Shown: positions 8,857 to 16,940 of the stretch, in pieces
How the letters are laid out: every line of letters begins with the position of its first letter
How positions within the stretch are numbered: the stretch's first letter is position 1
Assembly: GCA_052034585.1 (NCBI GenBank)
Contig: JBPOIJ010000057.1
Location: 62,001-126,000 of the forward strand
Direction of reading: 5' to 3'
DNA: 64,000 bases
From: Xiheimicrobium sp052034585
GTDB taxonomy: Bacteria > Myxococcota > Myxococcia > Myxococcales > Myxococcaceae
Notes under the pieces: model-generated
What the model was told of the DNA's origin: nothing
The model's database searches: none
Seen by the model: only the letters and a program-made list of their open reading frames with translations
Position numbers and translations under genes: made by a program

Positions 8857-9309
8857 TCAGGCCGTGGCGAAAGCGAGCGACAACTCCTGTGAGAGGCGAC
8901 GCGCGCGCTTCTCTTCGTCGAGCCGCACCAGGGCGAGGAGGCTGCGGCGATCATGCAGCTCGCCGGTGATTCGGTCCTCGAGCACCAGCTCCGGGCAGAC
9001 CTCGAGCAACTGCAGAAAGAGCGCGTAGACGACGTTCAACGAGGTCACCCCTTCGACGAACACGCTGCCGTCACTGGTGAGCCACACGTCGAGCGACCCC
9101 TTGTCGGCGCTGATGGTCCACGCCCGACGTCCGTCGTGCGGACGACGCGCAAACGGGAGGTGGCCAACCGCGCGGTCGAAGGCCCGCATCAGGTTCTCGT
9201 CGAACGCACCGGCGAGCGGGTTGACGGGGCACTCCTCGAACTTGAGCGGGAATTCCCACTCGCGGGTCGATCGTCGAACCTTCTGCACGGAGAACTCGCG
9301 GAAGAACAT
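8857..9309 (-). CDS. hypothetical cytoplasmic protein, 150 residues
   Basis: I do not recognise this protein. It starts MFFREFSVQKVRRS, has no signal peptide or membrane span, and shows mixed alpha/beta character with a central GSLDVWLTSDGSVFVEGVT strand pair and a long C-terminal helix rich in Leu/Arg/Glu (DRRSLLALVRLDEEKRARRL). Only three cysteines or fewer are present and no catalytic motif stands out. It is transcribed towards the kinase and follows the PhzF-like gene on the same strand by 92 bp. Confidence 0.6.
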   Translation of the reverse strand: MFFREFSVQKVRRSTREWEFPLKFEECPVNPLAGAFDENLMRAFDRAVGHLPFARRPHDGRRAWTISADKGSLDVWLTSDGSVFVEGVTSLNVVYALFLQLLEVCPELVLEDRITGELHDRRSLLALVRLDEEKRARRLSQELSLAFATA

Positions 9310-9345
9310 GGCGTGCGGACAACCCGGGGCCTGTGCGTCATGTGC

Positions 9346-9367
9346 AAAGTGCCCAATGGGCCACTTT
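9346..9367. promoter_or_regulatory. 22-bp near-palindrome upstream of the 150-residue gene
   Basis: AAAGTGCCCAATGGGCCACTTT is symmetrical except at the centre and one position (arms AAAGTG/CACTTT). It starts 37 bp upstream of the start at 9309 and 35 bp past the stop at 9402, so it could be an operator for the former or a terminator for the PhzF-like gene. Confidence 0.35.
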
Positions 9368-9401
9368 CAGGCAGCTTTTTGCCCGGCGTGCGACATGTAC
9401 G

Positions 9402-10184
9402 TCAGGTGTGCGCGACACTCGAGTCGGCCGAAAGGACGCCGCGAATCAGCCACTTGGTCGCTCCTCCGACGCGTACCAGTCGATCATCGCTGCAGACCCA
9501 GAGGGCGCCGCGGCGCGCGAAGGGGCCGAGGCCCTGGTCGAGCTCGAGTCGACCGTTTCCAAGCATCAGCGGAAGCCCGGCCACGGCGCCGCCGGTCGCG
9601 ACGTCCTCGCCGCCGCCGAGCGAGGTGGTGAAGACGCGCAGCCGAGCTCGACCACCATCGAGTGGCGCCACGAGGCAGAGGCCTCCCAACTGCTGCGCGT
9701 CGAGCCACGAGCGCGCCTCCGACGCGAACCAGGTCGCCTCCTGGAACCGCTCGAGGTCGAGGAGCACGTAGGCACGCACGCGACCGGCGTCGATGATCCG
9801 CCCAGGGCCGAAGGGCGTCTCGACGGTGCCGCGTTCAAGGAGGCTCGCGCGCGGAGTCTGCACCGCCCAGGCCCCTGCTTCGTCACGCTCCACGGCGAGG
9901 GTGCGCGCGCCCAAGACGAAGGAGCACGGCGAATCGCCGACGACGTACGCAGCGGCGAGCAGGGCTTGGTAGCAGACCGAGAGCTCCTCGAGCGGCGAGA
10001 AGAACCGCGTGTGCCACCGTTCAGCCTCCTTCCAGACGAAGACCGTGTCGGGACACCCGAGCCGGCCAGCGATGGCTTGCGCTGCCTCGCTGGAGGAGGG
10101 ACGTCCGAGGACGACGCCAGTCGGGTTTCCCGCAGCGGCGCGTGAACCGAACACCGAGATCAGCTGGAAAGGCACCTCGTTCAT
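9402..10184 (-). CDS. PhzF-family isomerase-like protein with altered active-site motifs
   Basis: A 260-residue protein of the PhzF/diaminopimelate-epimerase-like fold. Family signatures are GNPTGVVL near residue 19 and FTTSLGGGEDVATGGA, the counterpart of the usual G-V-x-E-D-P-A-T-G-S-A. The first-domain motif normally containing the catalytic Glu (S-E-T-x-F-V) reads CPDTVFV, with Asp instead, and the normally conserved G-H-A-T reads CYQAL, so the catalytic His is gone. Activity may be lost or changed. Upstream, at 10205-10251, lies a 47-bp element almost identical to the one at the MocR gene 34 kb away, suggesting control by that regulator. The start at 10184 is the first ATG after the element. 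Confidence 0.75.
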   Translation of the reverse strand: MNEVPFQLISVFGSRAAAGNPTGVVLGRPSSSEAAQAIAGRLGCPDTVFVWKEAERWHTRFFSPLEELSVCYQALLAAAYVVGDSPCSFVLGARTLAVERDEAGAWAVQTPRASLLERGTVETPFGPGRIIDAGRVRAYVLLDLERFQEATWFASEARSWLDAQQLGGLCLVAPLDGGRARLRVFTTSLGGGEDVATGGAVAGLPLMLGNGRLELDQGLGPFARRGALWVCSDDRLVRVGGATKWLIRGVLSADSSVAHT

Positions 10185-10204
10185 GCGCAGGAGGCTGCCG
10201 AGGG

Positions 10205-10251
10205 CATGGACCAGCGAGAAGGTCCAGCTTCGTCATTTCTCCTAGTCCATG
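10205..10251 (-). promoter_or_regulatory. predicted MocR operator upstream of the PhzF-like gene
   Basis: Inverted repeat CATGGACCAG (10205-10214) and CTAGTCCATG (10242-10251), separated by 27 bp. The same two 10-bp arms with the same 27-bp spacing occur at 44310-44356 next to a MocR-type regulator, and the spacers share TCCA, TT and CATTTCT at the same positions. It lies 21 bp upstream of the PhzF-like start. Operator function is inferred from this duplication. Confidence 0.65.
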
Positions 10252-10257
10252 CTCGCG

Positions 10258-12057
10258 TCAGGCCTCTCGAGGCAGCGGACTCGAGGTCAGCAGCGCCTTC
10301 AGCGTCGTCGACTGCGCAGCGTAGGCGCTGAGCGCGCTGGCCAGGTGCGCGTCGGCGGCCGCGCAGGTGCGAATGGCGGCCACCACCTCTCCGGCTTCGT
10401 CGCACTCGTCCTCGTCCACCGACGCGAGGAGCGCCTCGACCACGGCCGGCGAAGGACAGTCACCGAGTCGAGGGGCGAGCCGACGCGCGGAGAAGGGGGA
10501 CCGGCGCGCGAGCACCGAGAGGAAGACGGGCTCACGCTGCGCCGAGGGCCAATGCGCCCGAATCGCGGCGTACGCGCGCTCGTAGATTGCGTCGTCGATC
10601 ACGCTGGGGTTGATGAGGAGGTTCCACGAGTCCTTCCAGGTCTCGTTCGAGGTCATGCCAAGCGATGCAGCGAGGAAGCACATGCTCGCGAATGGTGAGT
10701 GCTTCTTTCCGGCCGCGCGCAACCGCTCGAGCGTTCGTTCCGCCCACGGCCGCGCGCCCGCGCCCAGCGCGTCGATGGCCGCGGCGAGCGGTTCGAGCCC
10801 CAAGTCCTGGTCGGTGAAGTCGCCGTTCTTCTCGAGGAGCATGTACTCCGCGGTCGCCTCGAGGAGCACGGCCGGCGGCACGGAGCGCTGCAGCCGGCCC
10901 ACGTCGTCACCTCCGTCGTTCGCCGCGTTCACCAGCGCCCACCAGAGGGTCTCCTCGACCTCGCGCTCCCCGTCCACCGTGCGCACGACCGTTCCCAGCG
11001 CGCGCGCGCCTCCCACCTCGAGCCAGGCGTCGAGCACCGACGGCTTCGTCGGGAGCCCCACCAAGCGAAGGGAGCTCTCCGAGCCCGAGCAGCGCACGAG
11101 GCGGCGCGCGACGTCTCGCTCACGCGGCGAGAGCGTCGAAGGGCGGCGAAACACGCACCGGCCTCCGAAGACGTGCAGCACGGTCTGCTGACTCCACTCG
11201 TCGACACGCCCGTGCACGCCCTTCGCCGAGGCGAGCTCGAGGGCTTCGATCATCGACTCCACGAGGCCGTCCTTCCCGCCAACCTCGTGGACGAGCTCCA
11301 TGATCACCTCGTCGACGAGCCCGGCCTTCCACGGAATGCGCGGGTCAGCCTCGAGGAGCATCGCCGCGACGAGGAGCGAGCGCTCGTCGGGGCTCGGGGG
11401 GCTCCGGCGCGAGGCGAGCGCGCCGGTGAGGGCGAACGAGCGAACGAGCAAGGACGCATCTCCCTGGGCGGCCACGAGTGCGTCGTTCGCGAGCGCGCGG
11501 GCTGCTCCCTCCGTCTTCCTCTGCAAGACCCCGAGCACGTGCGCGACGGTCGCTCTGACTGGCTCGCACGGCTCCGCGGTGATTCGGGCCGCGAGCGCGC
11601 CGACGATCGACTCCGTCCCCGCTCCCCACGCCATCAACAGGGAGGCAGCCGCCGCGCGCACCCGCTCGTCGGAATCAGAGAGGGCTCGGACGGCGTCGCC
11701 CACCCGTGAGCGGAGCGCCTCGACCAGCTCCGCACCGATGCCGCCCGAGTAGCTCGGGCCGAGGAGGTCGACGCCCATCACCTTGTCACCCGTTCCGCGG
11801 GTGACGATCTCGATCGCACAGAGGAGCGCGTCGGCGCGCCGTGCTCCACCCGCGCCCACCTCGAAGGCGTTCGCGAGCAACGCGCGAACGAACGCGGGCT
11901 GGGCTGAGAACCACCGCTCGCGGCTCCAGTAGCGCTTCCAGAAGAGCCGCTTGGCCTCCTCGTGCGTCGAGGCGTCCTCCGACGCGAGGCCGGCGAGGAC
12001 GTGGGGACCATCGTGAGCCGAACCATCTGCTGCCTCGAGGGACACCCAATCGACCAT
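10258..12057 (-). CDS. large helical-repeat (HEAT-like) protein
   Basis: A 599-residue, Ala/Leu/Glu/Arg-rich protein. The ATG at 12057 is preferred because AGGAGAG lies 4 nt upstream. Many segments look like HEAT/Armadillo-type helix pairs (DAVRALSDSDERVRAAAASL, LAARITAEPCEPVRATVAHV), consistent with an alpha-solenoid scaffold. There is no signal peptide, membrane span or catalytic motif. The protein may be a cytosolic binding platform. It stands alone; the closest same-strand gene is the lipoprotein starting at 12811, and a hairpin separates the two. Confidence 0.7.
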   Translation of the reverse strand: MVDWVSLEAADGSAHDGPHVLAGLASEDASTHEEAKRLFWKRYWSRERWFSAQPAFVRALLANAFEVGAGGARRADALLCAIEIVTRGTGDKVMGVDLLGPSYSGGIGAELVEALRSRVGDAVRALSDSDERVRAAAASLLMAWGAGTESIVGALAARITAEPCEPVRATVAHVLGVLQRKTEGAARALANDALVAAQGDASLLVRSFALTGALASRRSPPSPDERSLLVAAMLLEADPRIPWKAGLVDEVIMELVHEVGGKDGLVESMIEALELASAKGVHGRVDEWSQQTVLHVFGGRCVFRRPSTLSPRERDVARRLVRCSGSESSLRLVGLPTKPSVLDAWLEVGGARALGTVVRTVDGEREVEETLWWALVNAANDGGDDVGRLQRSVPPAVLLEATAEYMLLEKNGDFTDQDLGLEPLAAAIDALGAGARPWAERTLERLRAAGKKHSPFASMCFLAASLGMTSNETWKDSWNLLINPSVIDDAIYERAYAAIRAHWPSAQREPVFLSVLARRSPFSARRLAPRLGDCPSPAVVEALLASVDEDECDEAGEVVAAIRTCAAADAHLASALSAYAAQSTTLKALLTSSPLPREA

Positions 12058-12101
12058 GCGCTCTCCTGAGAGCCAGCGAGGCCGCATGCTACCACCCACC
12101 G

Positions 12102-12122
12102 TGCTCCGCGTTGCCCGGAGCA
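12102..12122 (-). terminator. hairpin after the lipoprotein gene
   Basis: TGCTCCG (12102-12108) pairs perfectly with CGGAGCA (12116-12122) around a 7-nt loop, 15 bp past the stop at 12137 on the minus strand. No T-run follows. Confidence 0.45.
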
Positions 12123-12136
12123 GCGCTGCCGAGCCG

Positions 12137-12811
12137 TCAGAGCGTCGGAACCTGGGTGAGGTCCACTGGGGGCGGCGGAGGGGGCGGGGGCAGCCCATTC
12201 GCAGGCGCCGACGTCAGAGGCTGCGCCCCGTCGACGCTGCAGGCGGCCATTCCATTGCCTGCGCTGCACAGCCAGCGTTGCCCACAGGCCGAGACCGCGT
12301 ACCCCTTCGCGCCCGCGGTCGGAGAGCCCACCTCGTGCTCGACGTTCGCCGACGGGCAGTTCGCCCGCCGCGCCACCTCATCACGCGCGAGCCGCCACTC
12401 GTCTCCGGAGAGGCGCACGGCCTGGTTCGTTCCTCCGGGCGTGCCCACGCAGCGGAAGTCGATGATGTGCTCGATCATCGACGTCACCGTGCTCCCATAG
12501 CCGTTGTAGGTGGTGTTCGAGCCGCGGTTCACGTCGCGCTCGTTGGTGATTTCGTAGCCGCCGCGGCAATACGTGTACATCTCGCGGTAGGCGTCCTCGC
12601 GCGACTTGGTGCCCTCGTAGTACCGGAGCGACCCACCGTTCCGCTCGTTGACCGGTGCGTACGCGCCGCCGCCCCGCGCCTCGATGCTCGACGATGCCGC
12701 GCACGCGAGGAGCACCAGCCCCACCAGCGCCCAGAGCAGCCGCTTCGTTCGCCCCGCTTCCACCGAGGTCTCCATGAGGTCCACGTAGATCGACCCTCGC
12801 CGCTCCGACAA
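12137..12811 (-). CDS. lipoprotein with Pro-rich tail
   Basis: A 224-residue protein. The TTG at 12811 is preceded by a GAGGAGGAGG ribosome site (about 4 nt spacing), while the in-frame ATG at 12775 lacks one; I therefore keep the TTG, with moderate certainty. Residues of about 22-37 (KRLLWALVGLVLLACAASS) form a signal ending in a lipobox (LLAC). The body has six further cysteines (for example YTYCRGGYEITNERD, HIIDFRCVGTPGGTN, RWLCSAGNGMAACS), suggesting disulphides, and ends in a run of nine prolines before VDLTQVPTL. No family recognised. Probably anchored in the outer membrane. Confidence 0.65.
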   Translation of the reverse strand: MSERRGSIYVDLMETSVEAGRTKRLLWALVGLVLLACAASSSIEARGGGAYAPVNERNGGSLRYYEGTKSREDAYREMYTYCRGGYEITNERDVNRGSNTTYNGYGSTVTSMIEHIIDFRCVGTPGGTNQAVRLSGDEWRLARDEVARRANCPSANVEHEVGSPTAGAKGYAVSACGQRWLCSAGNGMAACSVDGAQPLTSAPANGLPPPPPPPPVDLTQVPTL

Positions 12812-12812
12812 G

Positions 12813-12820
12813 CCTCCTCC
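12813..12820 (-). promoter_or_regulatory. Shine-Dalgarno site deciding a TTG start
   Basis: Read on the minus strand this is GGAGGAGG directly before the TTG at 12811. It is the only strong ribosome site near the gene's possible starts and favours TTG over the downstream ATG. Confidence 0.5.
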
Positions 12821-12872
12821 TCACCGCGTTGGTCGTTGTGCGCCGTGACGCCGGGTGGTTCGCTCTGCGCAC

Positions 12873-15800
12873 ATGGCCTCTCCACCCGGGCCCAAGCCCC
12901 GACGTCGCTGGCTGCGGTGGCTCGGCGCCGTCCTCCTCCTCGTCGTCGGCGTGATTGGGTTCACCGCGCTCAGGCTCTGGTGGCAGCACCGCCAACACCA
13001 CGAGCTGCGGGAAGCAGAGGTCGGCCGCGCGCCCGTCGTGGCGCCCAGGACCAACCGCTCGGTCAAACAGCCACTCCCGAGCGGCACCCCTCGGGGAACC
13101 ACGTGCCTGCAGGGCTTCGTGCGTGATGGCCGCACCGCCAGCCCGGTCGCCGGCATGCAGGTCTCGCTCCCGCCCCTGGACCGCAAACGCCTCGGCCCGT
13201 GCTCGGACCTCTGCGACGCCGAGCGCCTCGCGCAGCTGCTCCTCGACCCGCGCCTCGGGCTCCTCGAGCCGGAGCAGAGCACCACGAGCGGCGCCGATGG
13301 CCGCTTCCTGCTCTGCGGGGTGAGCGATCTCCCCGCCATCGTTTTCGGTGAGCACGCCGATGGCCGGTTCGCGGTTCCCCTCGACACCTGGCCACCGATA
13401 CAGCCGGGTGTCGACGTCGCGCTCATCGTGCCCGCGCTGCTCCCGGTGACCGGCATCGTCCGCACCACCGACGGACGACCGGTGAAGGGGCGCCTGCTCA
13501 TCTACCCGCACCCCAGCCTCATCGTGCGTGACGTCGCGAGCGACGACTCTGGCCGCTTCACCGCGCAGCTCCCGCCCGGCTCGGTGACGGCGGTGGTCGC
13601 GAGGGAGGGTCGCCCACCCGTCGCGGTCTCGGGCTTCGTCGGCCACCGCCAGCCGCTCGTCCTCACCCTCTCGGAGCCGTTCACCCTCACGGTTCGTGCG
13701 CTCTCGAAGGGCCAGCCCGTTCAAGGCGCCGAGGTCATCGTCGGCGGAGGCGCTGCCCAGCTCACCGACGCCAAGGGCGAGACCACCCTCACCGTCATCA
13801 GCGAGCAGCAACAGCAGAACATCGTCGTCACCAAGGGCGAGCTCGTCGGGCGCGTCCACCGCTATGGCCAGCTCGAGGGTCGGGTGCGGGTCGACGTCGA
13901 TCTCGTGCCCGGCGTGCGGGTGAAGGGGTCGGTCATCGACGAGAAGGGCCAGGGCCGCATCGGCGAGGTGAGCGGGCTTCCCGGAGGCCGCGTCGAGACG
14001 GACGCCAACGGCCACTTCGTCAGCGCCGGCTTCGCCGACGACACCGTGCACCTCCAGGCCACGGTGGAAGGCTGTTCGAGTGGAAACTCGACGGTGGAAG
14101 CCGAACCCGGCACGCCGGTGCTGCTCGAGGTGCGCTGCGAGCCGACGCTCACCGGCATGGTGCTCGACGCCGAGGGCAACCCGCTCGCCAAGGCGACGGT
14201 GAGCGTGCAGGGCGCCGACTACGAAGGGCTGGTGACGGCAACCGACGGGCGCTTCGCGCTGCACGTGCCGAAGGGCGCCTACCAGCTCGACGTCGAGCAT
14301 CACGACTATCGGAGCGAACACCGCCCCATCACCGTGCCGGCGAAGGACGTGGCGGTGGTGCTCGATGCGGGGGGCTCCATCGCGGGTCGGGTCGTCGACG
14401 AGAAGGGCCAGCCCATCGCCAGCGCCGAGGTCACGGTGTTCCCAGGGGTCATCGACGAGCTGCTCCGTGAGGCGGAAGACGGGGCGCACGCGCGCGACAC
14501 CACCGCCGAAGACGGGACCTTTCGCCTCAAGGGCCTGCTGGCGGGCCGGTGGATCATCGTCGTCGATGGGGCCTCGCTGCCGCCCACTCCGTCGGAGCCG
14601 CTGGTGCTCCAGCCGGGCGAGAACAAGGAAGGCGTGGTGGTGAAGGTCGGTGGCACCGTCGATCTCTCGGGCACCGTGGTCGACGACCAGCGGCGCCCCA
14701 TCCCCGGGGCGCGGGTGAAGTGGGCGCCGACCGACGAGAAGGCTGCGCTCACCTCGGTGCTCGTCGACGTCGTCGCCGGTCGCCTGGAGGAAGTGGTGCG
14801 CTTCCTCCCCGCCGACATCCTCACCGACGTGGAAGGCCGGTTCGAGGTCAAGAACGTGCAGGTGAAGGCCATCACCGTCTCGGTCTACGCGTCTGGCTAC
14901 GACGAGGCCGAGGTCAAGACCACTCGCGGCAGCACCGTCGACGTCGTCCTCCGCGAGAAGACGAAAGGCAAGGTGAAGGGGCACGTCGTCGACGAGGTGG
15001 GCCGGGCGGTGACGCGCTTCGAAGTGAACGGCGAGCACTACGCCAACGAGCCCGGCGAGTTCGAGGTCGACGCGAACGAGGGCAAGACGTACCTCCGCCT
15101 CAGCGCGCCCGGCTTCAGCAGCAAGAACTTGGAGTTCGAGTTCAAAGGCCCCCTCCACGACCTCGGCGCCGTCACCCTCGTGCGCGGAGTCACCCTGACG
15201 GTGAAGGTCCTGCAGGAAGACGGGAAGCCCCTCGAGCGCGCGCGCGCCTTCGCCAAACAAGCCGACTCCACCGAGAGCTGCTCGACCAAGGCCGACGGAG
15301 TGTGCGGCATCGGCGCGCTCCGAGACGAGGCGACGACGGTGACCGTCGCGCACTCCGGGTTCCTCGAGAAGACGGTCGAGGTGGGCAAGGGGCGACTGAG
15401 CGAGCGGCTCGAGGTGGTGTTGAGCGCGGCGGGAGGTCGAGCGGAAGGCGTCGTGTTCGCGGCGCCCGGGCGGCCAGCGATCGCGCGACGGGTCACCGTG
15501 ACGGCGACTGCCGACAACGACTTCGCGGTCACCGACGAGAACGGGCACTTCAGCGCCACCGGGCTCCCAGAGGGCCCGGGCTGCGTCACCTTCGAGCTCT
15601 CGGGGCTGCTGGGCACCGAGTGGAGCGTTCCGCTGACGCTCTCGAAGACGCCCACCCCGGTGACGGTCGGCCCGATGGCGGGTGGGGCGGTGCTGGTGAC
15701 CAAGTCGACCCTACCAGGCCGGGTGGTGCTGCTCGGCGGCGCCGGAAGCCCGCTCAAGGCGACCGACGTCGGCACCGGGTCGGTGTCGTCGCTCTGCACC

Positions 15801-15974
15801 GAGAAGCGCGCGCCGGCGATCAGCTACGTCTCGACGGGCGAAAGCCGCCTCGAGGGGGTGCCGCCAGGGAAGTGGTCGGTCTACCTCATCGCCATCACCG
15901 AGCTCGACGAGGCGAAGGAGATCGCGCCCGTCATCGTCGACCTCGCGCCCGGCGAGACCAAGCGCGTGCCCTGA
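12873..15974 (+). CDS. giant membrane-anchored carboxypeptidase-regulatory-like repeat protein
   Basis: About 1033 residues from the ATG at 12873 (a GTG at 12855 in frame would add six). Residues 8-32 hold a basic stretch and a single span (RWLGAVLLLVVGVIGFTALR), so it is an N-terminally anchored envelope protein. Behind it come roughly ten Ig-like carboxypeptidase-regulatory modules, each with the pattern G-x-V-x-D-x-x-G-x-P-I/V-x-x-A-x-V (GMVLDAEGNPLAKATVSVQG, IAGRVVDEKGQPIASAEVTV, LSGTVVDDQRRPIPGARVKW). Many modules contain an AxDGxFxLxGL-type loop. Such proteins are frequent in myxobacteria; function is unknown, possibly a stalk or adhesin. It faces away from the divergent lipoprotein. 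Confidence 0.85.
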   Translation: MASPPGPKPRRRWLRWLGAVLLLVVGVIGFTALRLWWQHRQHHELREAEVGRAPVVAPRTNRSVKQPLPSGTPRGTTCLQGFVRDGRTASPVAGMQVSLPPLDRKRLGPCSDLCDAERLAQLLLDPRLGLLEPEQSTTSGADGRFLLCGVSDLPAIVFGEHADGRFAVPLDTWPPIQPGVDVALIVPALLPVTGIVRTTDGRPVKGRLLIYPHPSLIVRDVASDDSGRFTAQLPPGSVTAVVAREGRPPVAVSGFVGHRQPLVLTLSEPFTLTVRALSKGQPVQGAEVIVGGGAAQLTDAKGETTLTVISEQQQQNIVVTKGELVGRVHRYGQLEGRVRVDVDLVPGVRVKGSVIDEKGQGRIGEVSGLPGGRVETDANGHFVSAGFADDTVHLQATVEGCSSGNSTVEAEPGTPVLLEVRCEPTLTGMVLDAEGNPLAKATVSVQGADYEGLVTATDGRFALHVPKGAYQLDVEHHDYRSEHRPITVPAKDVAVVLDAGGSIAGRVVDEKGQPIASAEVTVFPGVIDELLREAEDGAHARDTTAEDGTFRLKGLLAGRWIIVVDGASLPPTPSEPLVLQPGENKEGVVVKVGGTVDLSGTVVDDQRRPIPGARVKWAPTDEKAALTSVLVDVVAGRLEEVVRFLPADILTDVEGRFEVKNVQVKAITVSVYASGYDEAEVKTTRGSTVDVVLREKTKGKVKGHVVDEVGRAVTRFEVNGEHYANEPGEFEVDANEGKTYLRLSAPGFSSKNLEFEFKGPLHDLGAVTLVRGVTLTVKVLQEDGKPLERARAFAKQADSTESCSTKADGVCGIGALRDEATTVTVAHSGFLEKTVEVGKGRLSERLEVVLSAAGGRAEGVVFAAPGRPAIARRVTVTATADNDFAVTDENGHFSATGLPEGPGCVTFELSGLLGTEWSVPLTLSKTPTPVTVGPMAGGAVLVTKSTLPGRVVLLGGAGSPLKATDVGTGSVSSLCTEKRAPAISYVSTGESRLEGVPPGKWSVYLIAITELDEAKEIAPVIVDLAPGETKRVP

Positions 15975-15998
15975 CCCTTCACCGCGCAGGCGACGAGC

Positions 15999-16017
15999 CT
16001 TCTCGACCTCCGAGAAG
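15999..16017 (+). terminator. hairpin after the giant repeat protein
   Basis: CTTCTCG (15999-16005) pairs perfectly with CGAGAAG (16011-16017) around a 5-nt loop, 24 bp past the stop at 15974. No T-run. Confidence 0.5.
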
Positions 16018-16127
16018 CAATGGAGCGTCCACGTCGGTCCGCTCTCGAGGATGTCGGCCGTTGCTCCCAATGCGTGGCGATCACGCTGATCCACCCGTGG
16101 CACGCGCGCTGCTCGAGCGTTCGAGGG

Positions 16128-16143
16128 CCGGCAATTTCGCCGG
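16128..16143 (+). promoter_or_regulatory. leader hairpin before the 76-residue gene
   Basis: CCGGC (16128-16132) and GCCGG (16139-16143) enclose the AT-rich loop AATTTC, and an AGGAGGGTGG ribosome site follows just before the ATG at 16162. It might shield or stabilise the leader. Confidence 0.3.
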
Positions 16144-16161
16144 AGCGACGCAGGAGGGTGG

Positions 16162-16392
16162 ATGGCGACGGGGAAGCGGTACCAGGTGTTCAGCATCAAG
16201 GAGACGAAGCAGCCCGACGGGAAGCTCACGTCGGTGTGGGTGCGCGCAGGCTCGGCGTGGGTGAACCGCGACGGGAGCTTCAACGTGTACCTCGACGTGC
16301 TGCCGCTCGACGGGAAGCTGCACGTTCGAGAGGCGGTGGAGAAGCGCGACGGTGACCCGCGGCCGCAGCAGGCCGAGGGCATCGCCGCCTGA
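16162..16392 (+). CDS. small conserved-looking protein, 76 residues
   Basis: A short basic protein starting MATGKRYQVFSIKE with a strong ribosome site (AGGAGGGTGG). Its core VWVRAGSAWVNRDGS followed by FNVYLDVLPLDGKLHVRE resembles a family of small proteins I recall from Proteobacteria and plasmids with the pattern A-W/F-x-x-x-D-G-x-F-N-x-x-L-D-x-L-P-x-D-G; their role is unknown to me. There is no signal peptide. The ComEA-like gene follows after 41 bp on the same strand, so the two are probably cotranscribed. Confidence 0.75.
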   Translation: MATGKRYQVFSIKETKQPDGKLTSVWVRAGSAWVNRDGSFNVYLDVLPLDGKLHVREAVEKRDGDPRPQQAEGIAA

Positions 16393-16433
16393 AGCAGTTC
16401 AACTCGCAGTCAAACCAACCAAGGAACGAAACG

Positions 16434-16838
16434 ATGAAGACGGCAACGAAGGTGATGGCGGTGGTGGCGGTGGCGTTGTTCGCGATGGCGGCCGACGCGG
16501 CGCCGAAGAAGGCGAAGACGAAGCTGCAGGTGACGGGGCAGCTCAACCTCAACACGGCGACGGTGTCGCAGCTCGATCAGCTGCCCGGCGTGGGGGAGAA
16601 GGCAGCGAAGCGGATCATCGAGTACCGCTCGAAGACGCCGTTCGCGAAGACCGAAGAGCTGATGAAGGTGAAGGGCTTCGGGAAGAAGAAGTTCGAGAAG
16701 CTGAAGTCCAACCTCACCATCAGCGGGCAGAACTCGCTCTCGGTGCGGCGGGTGCCGAACGGAGACGCGGCGCCGAACGCGTCGCTCGCGCCCGGTGCGC
16801 AGGAGGCTCAAGGCCGCGCTCCGCCAGCGCATCGCTGA
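16434..16838 (+). CDS. ComEA-like secreted helix-hairpin-helix DNA-binding protein
   Basis: A 134-residue protein. MKTATKVMAVVAVALFAMAADA is a signal peptide, and residues of about 36-95 contain two helix-hairpin-helix motifs: LNLNTATVSQLDQLPGVGEK and FAKTEELMKVKGFGKKKFEK. This is the classical ComEA DNA-binding domain. ComEA proteins bind incoming DNA in the periplasm during natural transformation, but secreted HhH proteins of this size also occur outside competence loci. No comEC, pilin or nuclease gene is nearby. The tail after residue 100 (Ala/Pro/Gln-rich) is not part of the domain. Confidence 0.85.
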   Translation: MKTATKVMAVVAVALFAMAADAAPKKAKTKLQVTGQLNLNTATVSQLDQLPGVGEKAAKRIIEYRSKTPFAKTEELMKVKGFGKKKFEKLKSNLTISGQNSLSVRRVPNGDAAPNASLAPGAQEAQGRAPPAHR

Positions 16839-16940
16839 GTGACGGCGGCACGGAGTGGCTCGCGCGGCGAGACGCTGCTCGGGCCACTCCGGCGCCCCTC
16901 GATTTCTCGCACGCCCACGCACTACGCTCGAGGAGCCGTC

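Noticed and set aside
12381..15548. A minus-strand frame open for over 1000 codons opposite the giant repeat protein
   Set aside because: It is rich in His, Arg, Asp and Val in the pattern expected from reading a GC-rich gene backwards, has no signal peptide or domain, and the opposite strand encodes clear repeated modules.
16434..16838. Evidence for a competence locus
   Set aside because: Only a ComEA-like domain is present; no comEC, pilin or nuclease gene lies nearby.
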